This document shows, one piece after another, positions 51,230-61,903 of a DNA stretch of 64,000 bases. Position 1 is the stretch's first letter. Each line of letters starts with the position of its first letter. The notes beneath the pieces are model-generated. The model worked only from the letters and a program-made list of their open reading frames with translations. It had not been told where the DNA came from and ran no database searches. This DNA comes from Auanema rhodensis (lineage: Eukaryota > Nematoda > Chromadorea > Rhabditida > Rhabditidae): positions 3,224,001 to 3,288,000 of the forward strand of contig OZ059894.1 in assembly GCA_964057225.1 (NCBI GenBank). The letters run 5' to 3'. Made by a program: the position numbers and the translations under genes.

Positions 51230-52635
51230 GTATGTTGAGTTTCAATGTACACTCAACATTGCTTCCAAAAACATTTTGACAAAAATTTTTTCGAAAAATT
51301 CCAAAATAGTTTAGCAAAAAGTAGATGTTTTTAGATTTCTTTTTTCAAGGCAAAAACGATGGACAATGTTATTCAACGAAAAAAGTAAATCTTCAGGGTG
51401 AAAATCGAGGATATAAGTGTGAACATATATCAGTTGATATCTCGGTGCATTCTAAAGCTAGCGCAAATTTGATAACACAGATCGACGCAGCTCAAAAATC
51501 TACATCGAATGCACTATACTTCATTAAGAAACGCTCAATACAAGACTTAGTTATGATCGTTTGAAAAATGATGCATTATTGTATGTTGAGTTTCCATGTA
51601 CACTCAACATTGCTTCCAAAAACATTTTGACAAAAATTTTCCCGGAAAATTTCAAAATAATTTCACGAAAAGTAGATGTTTTTAGATTTCTTTTTTCAAG
51701 GCAAAAACGATGGACAATGTTATTCAACGAAAAAAGTAAATCTTCAGGGTGAAAATCGAGGATATAAGTGTGAACATATATCAGTTGATATCTCGGTGCA
51801 TTCTAAAGCTAGCGCAAATTTGATAACACAGATCGACGCAGCTCAAAAATCCGCATTGAATGCACTATACTTCATTGAGAAACGCTCAATACAAAAATTA
51901 GTTATGATCGTTTGAAAAATGATGCATTAGTGTATGTTGAGTTTCAATGTACACTCAACATTGCTTCCAAAAACATTTTGACAAAAATTTTTTCGAAAAA
52001 TTCCAAAATAGTTTAGCAAAAAGTAGATGTTTTTAGATTTCTTTTTTCAAGGCAAAAACGATGGACAATGTTATTCAACGAAAAAAGTAAATCTTCAGGG
52101 TGAAAATCGAGGATATAAGTGTGAACATATATCAGTTGATATCTCGGTGCATTCTAAAGCTAGCGCAAATTTGATAACACAGATCGACGCAGCTCAAAAA
52201 TCTACATCGAATGCACTATACTTCATTAAGAAACGCTCAATACAAGACTTAGTTATGATCGTTTGAAAAATGATGCATTATTGTATGTTGAGTTTCCATG
52301 TACACTCAACATTGCTTCCAAAAACATTTTGACAAAAATTTTCCCGGAAAATTTCAAAATAATTTCACGAAAAGTAGATGTTTTTAGATTTCTTTTTTCA
52401 AGGCAAAAACGATGGACAATGTTATTCAACGAAAAAAGTAAATCTTCAGGGTGAAAATCGAGGATATAAGTGTGAACATATATCAGTTGATATCTCGGTG
52501 CATTCTAAAGCTAGCGCAAATTTGATAACACAGATCGACGCAGCTCAAAAATCCGCATTGAATGCACTATACTTCATTGAGAAACGCTCAATACAAAAAT
52601 TAGTTATGATCGTTTGAAAAATGATGCATTAGTGT
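51230..52635 (-). repeat. Two-monomer duplication (702 bp)
   Basis: Markers at 51,325/52,027, 51,561/52,263 and 51,676/52,378 repeat at exactly 702 bp. Each copy holds an A-like unit (TTCCAAAATAGTTTAGC) and a B/A hybrid unit in which TCCCGGAAAATTTC precedes the A-class CAAGGCAAAAACG end. Confidence 0.75.
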
Positions 52636-55600
52636 ATGTTGAGTTTCCATGTACACTCAACATTGCTTCCAAAAACATTTTGACAAAAATTTTTTCGAAA
52701 AATTTCAAAATAGTTTAGCAAAAAGTTGATGTTTTTAGATTCCTTTTTTCAAGGCAAAAACGATGGACAATGTTATTCAACGAAAAAAGTAAATCTTCAG
52801 GGTGAAAATCGAGGATATAAGTGTGAACATATATCAGTTGATATCTCGGTGCATTTTTAAGCTAGCGCAAATCTGATAACACAGATGGACGCAGCTCAAA
52901 AATCTACATCGAATGCACTATACTTCATTAAGAAATGCTCAATACAAAAATTAGTTATGATCGTTTGGAAAATGATGCATTACTGTATGTTGAGTTTCCA
53001 TGTACACTCAACATTGCTTCCAAAAACATTTTGACAAAAATTTTCCCGGAAAATTTCAGAATAATTTCACGAAAAGTAGATGTTTTTAGATTTCTTTTTT
53101 CGAGGCGAAGATGATGGACAATGTTATTCAGCGAAAAAATAAACTCTTCAGGGTGAAAATCGAGGATATAAGTGTGAACATATATCAGTTGATATCTCGG
53201 TGCATTTTTAAGCTAGCGCAAATCTGATAACACAGATCGACGCAGCTCAAAAATCTACATCGAATGCACTATACTTCATTAAGAAACGCTCAATACAAGA
53301 CTTAGTTATGATCGTTTGAAAAATGATGCATTATTGTATGTTGAGTTTCCATGTACACTCAACATTGCTTCCAAAAACATTTTGACAAAAATTTTCCCGG
53401 AAAATTTCAAAATAATTTCACGAAAAGTAGATGTTTTTAGATTTCGTTTTTCGAGGCGAAGATGATGGACAATGTTATTCAGCGAAAAAACAAACTCTTC
53501 AGGGTGAAAATCGAGGATATAAGTGTGAACAAATATCAGTTGATATCTCGGTGCATTTTTAAGCTAGCGCAAATCTGATAACACAGATCGACGCAGCTCA
53601 AAAATCTACATCGAATGCACTATACTTCATTAAGAAATGCTCAATACAAAAATTAGTTATGATCGTTCGGAAAATGATGCATTATTGTATGTTGAGTTTC
53701 CATGTACACTCAACATTGCTTCCAAAAACATTTTGACAAAAATTTTCCCGGAAAATTTCAAAATAATTTCACGAAAAGTAGATGTTTTTAGATTTCTTTT
53801 TTTGAGGCGAAGATGATGGACAATGTTATTCAGCGAAAAAATAAACTCTTCAGGGTGAAAATCGAGGATATAAGTGTGAACAAATATCAGTTGATATCTC
53901 GGTGCATTTTTAAGCTAGCGCAAATCTGATAACACAGATGGACGCAGCTCAAAAATCTACATCGAATGCACTATACTTCATTAAGAAATGCTCAATACAA
54001 AAATTAGTTATGATCGTTTGAAAAATGATGCATTATTGTATGTTGAGTTTCCATGTACACTCAACATTGCTTCCAAAAATATTTTGACAAAAATTTTCCC
54101 GGAAAATTTCAGAATAATTTCACGAAAAGTAGATGTTTTTAGATTTCTTTTTTCGAGGCGAAGATGATGGACAATGTTATTCAGCGAAAAAATAAACTCT
54201 TCAGGGTGAAAATCGAGGATATAAGTGTGAACATATATCAGTTGATATCTCGGTGCATTTTTAAGCTAGCGCAAATCTGATAACACAGATCGACGCAGCT
54301 CAAAAATCTACATCGAATGCACTATACTTCATTAAGAAACGCTCAATACAAGACTTAGTTATGATCGTTTGAAAAATGATGCATTATTGTATGTTGAGTT
54401 TCCATGTACACTCAACATTGCTTCCAAAAACATTTTGACAAAAATTTTCCCGGAAAATTTCAAAATAATTTCACGAAAAGTAGATGTTTTTAGATTTCTT
54501 TTTTCGAGGCGAAGATGATGGACAATGTTATTCAGCGAAAAAATAAACTCTTCAGGGTGAAAATCGAGGATATAAGTGTGAACAAATATCAGTTGATATC
54601 TCGGTGCATTTTTAAGCTAGCGCAAATCTGATAACACAGATCGACGCAGCTCAAAAATCTACATCGAATGCACTATACTTCATTAAGAAATGCTCAATAC
54701 AAAAATTAGTTATGATCGTTTGGAAAATGATGCATTACTGTATGTTGAGTTTCAATGTACACTCAACATTGCTTCCAAAAACATTTTGACAAAAATTTTT
54801 TCGAAAAATTCCAAAATAGTTTAGCAAAAAGTAGATGTTTTTAGATTTCTTTTTTCAAGGCAAAAACGATGGACAATGTTATTCAACGAAAAAAGTAAAT
54901 CTTCAGGGTGAAAATCGAGGATATAAGTGTGAACATATATCAGTTGATATCTCGGTGCATTCTAAAGCTAGCGCAAATTTGATAACACAGATCGACGCAG
55001 CTCAAAAATCCGCATTGAATGCACTATACTTCATTGAGAAACGCTCAATACAAAAATTAGTTATGATCGTTTGAAAAATGATGCATTAGTGTATGTTGAG
55101 TTTCCATGTACACTCAACATTGCTTCCAAAAACATTTTGACAAAAATTTTTTCGAAAAATTTCAAAATAGTTTAGCAAAAAGTTGATGTTTTTAGATTCC
55201 TTTTTTCAAGGCAAAAACGATGGACAATGTTATTCAACGAAAAAAGTAAATCTTCAGGGTGAAAATCGAGGATATAAGTGTGAACATATATCAGTTGATA
55301 TCTCGGTGCATTTTTAAGCTAGCGCAAATCTGATAACACAGATGGACGCAGCTCAAAAATCTACATCGAATGCACTATACTTCATTAAGAAATGCTCAAT
55401 ACAAAAATTAGTTATGATCGTTTGGAAAATGATGCATTACTGTATGTTGAGTTTCCATGTACACTCAACATTGCTTCCAAAAACATTTTGACAAAAATTT
55501 TCCCGGAAAATTTCAGAATAATTTCACGAAAAGTAGATGTTTTTAGATTTCTTTTTTCGAGGCGAAGATGATGGACAATGTTATTCAGCGAAAAAATAAA

Positions 55601-56392
55601 CTCTTCAGGGTGAAAATCGAGGATATAAGTGTGAACATATATCAGTTGATATCTCGGTGCATTTTTAAGCTAGCGCAAATCTGATAACACAGATCGACGC
55701 AGCTCAAAAATCTACATCGAATGCACTATACTTCATTAAGAAACGCTCAATACAAGACTTAGTTATGATCGTTTGAAAAATGATGCATTATTGTATGTTG
55801 AGTTTCCATGTACACTCAACATTGCTTCCAAAAACATTTTGACAAAAATTTTCCCGGAAAATTTCAAAATAATTTCACGAAAAGTAGATGTTTTTAGATT
55901 TCTTTTTTCGAGGCGAAGATGATGGACAATGTTATTCAGCGAAAAAATAAACTCTTCAGGGTGAAAATCGAGGATATAAGTGTGAACAAATATCAGTTGA
56001 TATCTCGGTGCTTTTTTAAGCTAGCGCAAATCTGATAACACAGATCGACGCAGCTCAAAAATCTACATCGAATATACTATACTTCATTAAGAAATGCTCA
56101 ATACAAAAATTAGTTATGATCGTTTGGAAAATGATGCATTATTGTATGTTGAGTTTCCATGTACACTCAACATTGCTTCCAAAAACATTTTGACAAAAAT
56201 TTTCCCGGAAAATTTCAAAATAATTTCACGAAAAGTAGATGTTTTTAGATTTCTTTTTTTGAGGCGAAGATGATGGACAATGTTATTCAGCGAAAAAATA
56301 AACTCTTCAGGGTGAAAATCGAGGATATAAGTGTGAACAAATATCAGTTGATATCTCGGTGCATTTTTAAGCTAGCGCAAATCTGATAACAC
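52375..56392 (-). repeat. Seven-monomer duplication (2,457 bp)
   Basis: About 52,375-53,935 matches about 54,832-56,392. Both copies contain AAAAAGTTGATG (near 52,719 and 55,176), CAGATGGACG, TTTCAGAATAATTTC and TTTTTTTGAGGCG in the same order. Private changes include GATTTCGTTTTTCG near 53,442 and GAATATACTATAC near 56,070. Confidence 0.75.
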
Positions 56393-57289
56393 AGATCGAC
56401 GCAGCTCAAAAATCTACATCGAATGCACTATACTTCATTAAGAAATGCTCAATACCAAAATTAGTTATGATCGTTTGGAAAATGATGCATTACTGTATGT
56501 TGAGTTTCAATGTACACTCAACATTGCTTCCAAAAACATTTTGACAAAAATTTTCCCGAAAAATTTCAAAATAATTTCACGAAAAGTAGATGTTTTTAGA
56601 TTCCTTTTTTCAAGGCGAAGACGATGGACAATGTTATTCAGCGAAAAAATTAACTCTTCAGGGTGAAAATCGAGGATATAAGTGTGAACCGATATCAGTT
56701 GATATCTCGGTGCATTCTAAAGCTAGCGCAAATTTGATAACACAGATCGACGCAGCTCAAAAATCCGCATTGAATGCACTATACTTCATTGAGAAACGCT
56801 CAATACAAAAATTAGTTATGATCGTTTGAAAAATGATGCATTAGTGTATGTTGAGTTTCCATGTACACTTAACATTGCTTCCAAAAACATTTTGACAAAA
56901 ATTTTTTCGAAAAATTTCAAAATAGTTTAGCAAAAAGTAGATGTTTTTAGATTCCTTTTTTCAAGGCAAAAACGATGGACAATGTTATTCAACGAAAAAA
57001 GTAAATCTTCAGGGTGAAAATCGAGGATATAAGTGTGAACATATATCAGTTGATATCTCGGTGCATTTTTAAGCTAGCGCAAATCTGATAACACAGATGG
57101 ACGCAGCTCAAAAATCTACATCGAATGCACTATACTTCATTAAGAAATGCTCAATACAAAAATTAGTTATGATCGTTTGAAAAATGATGCATTATTGTAT
57201 GTTGAGTTTCCATGTACACTCAACATTGCTTCCAAAAACATTTTGACAAAAATTTTCCCGGAAAATTTCAGAATAATTTCACGAAAAGT

Positions 57290-59592
57290 AGATGTTTTTA
57301 GATTTCTTTTTTCGAGGCGAAGATGATGGACAATGTTATTCAGCGCAAAAATAAACTCTTCAGGGTGAAAATCGAGGATATAAGTGTGAACATATATCAG
57401 TTGATATCTCGGTGCATTTTTAAGCTAGCGCAAATCTGATAACACAGATCGACGCAGCTCAAAAATCTACATCGAATGCACTATACTTCATCAAGAAATG
57501 CTCAATACAAAAATTAGTTATGATCGTTTGAAAAATGATGCATTATTGTATGTTGAGTTTCCATGTACACTCAACATTGCTTCCAAAAACATTTTGACAA
57601 AAATTTTCCCGGAAAATTTCAAAATAATTTCACGGAAAGTAGAAGTTTTTAGATTTCTTTTTTCGAGGCGAAGATGATGGACAATGTTTTTCAGCGAAAA
57701 AATAAACTCTTCAGGGTGAAAATCGAGGATATAAGTGTGAACAAATATCAGTTGATATCTCGGTGCATTTTTAAGCTAGCGCAAATCTGATAACACAGAT
57801 CGACGCAGCTCAAAAATCTACATCGAATGCACTATACTTCATTAAGAAATGCTCAATACAAAAATTAGTTATGATCGTTTGGAAAATGATGCATTACTGT
57901 ATGTTGAGTTTCAATGTACACTAAACATTGCTTCCAAAAACATTTTGACAAAAATTTTCCCGAAAAATTTCAAAATAATTTCACGAAAAGTAGATGTTTT
58001 TAGATTCCTTTTTTCAAGGCGAAGACGATGGACAATGTTATTCAGCGAAAAAATTAACTCTTCAGTGTGAAAATCGAGAAAAATGATGCATTACTGTATG
58101 TTGAGTTTCAATGTACACTCAACATTGCTTCCAAAAACATTTTGACAAAAATTTTCCCGAAAAATTTCAAAATAATTTTACGAAAAGTAGATGTTTTTAG
58201 ATTTCTTTTTTCGAGGCGAAGATGATGGACAATGTTATTCAGCGAAAAAATAAACTCTTCAGGGTGAAAATCGAGGATATAAGTGTGAACATATATCAGT
58301 TGATATCTCGGTGCATTTTTAAGCTAGCGCAAATCTGATAACACAGATCGACGCAGCTCAAAAATCTACATCGAATGCACTATACTTCATTAAGAAATGC
58401 TCAATACCAAAATTAGTTATGATCGTTTGGAAAATGATGCATTACTGTATGTTGAGTTTCAATGTACACTCAACATTGCTTTCAAAAACATTTTAACAAA
58501 AATTTTCCCGAACAATTTCGAAATAATTTCACAAAAAGTAGACGTTTTTAGATTCCTTTTTTCAAGGCGAAGACGATAGACAATGTTATTCAGCGAAAAA
58601 ATTAACTCTCCAGGGTGAAAATCGAGGATATAAGTGTGAACCGATATCAGTTGATGTCTCGGTGCATTTTTAAGCTAGCGCAAATATGATAACATAGATG
58701 GACGCAGCTTAAAAATCCGCATTGAATGCACTATACTACATTGAGAAAAGCTTAATACAAAAATTAGTTATGATCGTTTGAAAAATGATGCATTACTGTA
58801 TGTTGAGTTTCCATGTACACTCAACATTGCTTCCAAAAACATTTTGACAAAAATTTTCCCAAAAAATTTCTAGATAATTTCACAAAAAGTAGATGTTTTT
58901 AGATTCCTTTTTTCAAGGCGAAGACGACGGACAATGTTATTCAACGTAAAAATTAGTTCTTTAGGGTGAAAATCGAGGATATAGGTGTGAACTTATATCA
59001 GTTGATTTCTCGGTGCATTTTTAAGCTAGCGCAAATCTGATAACACAGATCGACGCAGCTTAAAAATCCGCATCGAATGCACTATACTACATTAAGAAAT
59101 GCTCAATTTCAAAATTAGTTATGATCGTTTGGAAAATGATGCATTACTGTATGTTGAGTTTCAATGTACACTCAACATTGCTTTCAAAAACATTTTGACA
59201 AAAATTTTCCCGAAAAATTTCGAAATAATTTCACGAAAAGTAGATGTTTTTAGATTCCTTTTTTCAAGGCGAAGACGATAGACAATGTTATTCAGCGAAA
59301 AAATTAACTCTCCAGGGTGAAAATCGAGGATATAAGTGTGAACCGATATCAGTTGATATCTCGGTGCATTTTTAAGCTAGCGCAAATATGATAACATAGA
59401 TCGACGCAGCTTAAAAATCCGCATTGAATGCACTATACTACATTGAGAAAAGCTTAATACAAAAATTAGTTATGATCGTTTGAAAAATGATGCATTACTG
59501 TATGTTGAGTTTCCATGTACACTCAACATTGCTTCCAAAAACATTTTGACAAAAATTTTCCCGAAAAATTTCTAGATAATTTCACAAAAAGT
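57290..59592 (-). repeat. 2,303-bp tandem duplication, copy 1
   Basis: Seven monomers minus one 154-bp deletion. Rare marks, in order, are CAGCGCAAAAATAAAC, AGTAGAAGTTTTTAG, AATGTTTTTCAGCG, CACTAAACATTG, the 154-bp deletion join, TTTTAACAAAAATTTTCCCG, CGAACAATTTCG and GTTGATGTCTCGG, then class C alleles. All recur 2,303 bp downstream. Confidence 0.85.
58069..58088 (-). other. 154-bp deletion join, right arm copy 5
   Basis: The join follows TTCAGTGTG. The flanking full unit has the rare CACTAAACATTG change near 57,921. Confidence 0.9.
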
Positions 59593-61903
59593 AGATGTTT
59601 TTAGATTTCTTTTTTCGAGGCGAAGATGATGGACAATGTTATTCAGCGCAAAAATAAACTCTTCAGGGTGAAAATCGAGGATATAAGTGTGAACATATAT
59701 CAGTTGATATCTCGGTGCATTTTTAAGCTAGCGCAAATCTGATAACACAGATCGACGCAGCTCAAAAATCTACATCGAATGCACTATACTTCATCAAGAA
59801 ATGCTCAATACAAAAATTAGTTATGATCGTTTGAAAAATGATGCATTATTGTATGTTGAGTTTCCATGTACACTCAACATTGCTTCCAAAAACATTTTGA
59901 CAAAAATTTTCCCGGAAAATTTCAAAATAATTTCACGGAAAGTAGAAGTTTTTAGATTTCTTTTTTCGAGGCGAAGATGATGGACAATGTTTTTCAGCGA
60001 AAAAATAAACTCTTCAGGGTGAAAATCGAGGATATAAGTGTGAACAAATATCAGTTGATATCTCGGTGCATTTTTAAGCTAGCGCAAATCTGATAACACA
60101 GATCGACGCAGCTCAAAAATCTACATCGAATGCACTATACTTCATTAAGAAATGCTCAATACAAAAATTAGTTATGATCGTTTGGAAAATGATGCATTAC
60201 TGTATGTTGAGTTTCAATGTACACTAAACATTGCTTCCAAAAACATTTTGACAAAAATTTTCCCGAAAAATTTCAAAATAATTTCACGAAAAGTAGATGT
60301 TTTTAGATTCCTTTTTTCAAGGCGAAGACGATGGACAATGTTATTCAGCGAAAAAATTAACTCTTCAGTGTGAAAATCGAGAAAAATGATGCATTACTGT
60401 ATGTTGAGTTTCAATGTACACTCAACATTGCTTCCAAAAACATTTTGACAAAAATTTTCCCGAAAAATTTCAAAATAATTTTACGAAAAGTAGATGTTTT
60501 TAGATTTCTTTTTTCGAGGCGAAGATGATGGACAATGTTATTCAGCGAAAAAATAAACTCTTCAGGGTGAAAATCGAGGATATAAGTGTGAACATATATC
60601 AGTTGATATCTCGGTGCATTTTTAAGCTAGCGCAAATCTGATAACACAGATCGACGCAGCTCAAAAATCTACATCGAATGCACTATACTTCATTAAGAAA
60701 TGCTCAATACCAAAATTAGTTATGATCGTTTGGAAAATGATGCATTACTGTATGTTGAGTTTCAATGTACACTCAACATTGCTTTCAAAAACATTTTAAC
60801 AAAAATTTTCCCGAACAATTTCGAAATAATTTCACAAAAAGTAGACGTTTTTAGATTCCTTTTTTCAAGGCGAAGACGATAGACAATGTTATTCAGCGAA
60901 AAAATTAACTCTCCAGGGTGAAAATCGAGGATATAAGTGTGAACCGATATCAGTTGATGTCTCGGTGCATTTTTAAGCTAGCGCAAATATGATAACATAG
61001 ATGGACGCAGCTTAAAAATCCGCATTGAATGCACTATACTACATTGAGAAAAGCTTAATACAAAAATTAGTTATGATCGTTTGAAAAATGATGCATTACT
61101 GTATGTTGAGTTTCCATGTACACTCAACATTGCTTCCAAAAACATTTTGACAAAAATTTTCCCAAAAAATTTCTAGATAATTTCACAAAAAGTAGATGTT
61201 TTTAGATTCCTTTTTTCAAGGCGAAGACGACGGACAATGTTATTCAACGTAAAAATTAGTTCTTTAGGGTGAAAATCGAGGATATAGGTGTGAACTTATA
61301 TCAGTTGATTTCTCGGTGCATTTTTAAGCTAGCGCAAATCTGATAACACAGATCGACGCAGCTTAAAAATCCGCATCGAATGCACTATACTACATTAAGA
61401 AATGCTCAATTTCAAAATTAGTTATGATCGTTTGGAAAATGATGCATTACTGTATGTTGAGTTTCAATGTACACTCAACATTGCTTTCAAAAACATTTTG
61501 ACAAAAATTTTCCCGAAAAATTTCGAAATAATTTCACGAAAAGTAGATGTTTTTAGATTCCTTTTTTCAAGGCGAAGACGATAGACAATGTTATTCAGCG
61601 AAAAAATTAACTCTCCAGGGTGAAAATCGAGGATATAAGTGTGAACCGATATCAGTTGATATCTCGGTGCATTTTTAAGCTAGCGCAAATATGATAACAT
61701 AGATCGACGCAGCTTAAAAATCCGCATTGAATGCACTATACTACATTGAGAAAAGCTTAATACAAAAATTAGTTATGATCGTTTGAAAAATGATGCATTA
61801 CTGTATGTTGAGTTTCCATGTACACTCAACATTGCTTCCAAAAACATTTTGACAAAAATTTTCCCGAAAAATTTCTAGATAATTTCACAAAAAGTAGATG
61901 TTT
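59593..61903 (-). repeat. 2,303-bp tandem duplication, copy 2
   Basis: Direct neighbour of copy 1, with all the listed marks and no difference that I noticed. It looks like one of the youngest events in the right arm. Identity ends near 61,903, where GATTCC replaces GATTTC. Confidence 0.85.
60372..60391 (-). other. 154-bp deletion join, right arm copy 6
   Basis: It is 2,303 bp (seven monomers minus 154) from copy 5, with the same CACTAAACATTG flank, as part of the 2,303-bp tandem duplication. Confidence 0.9.
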
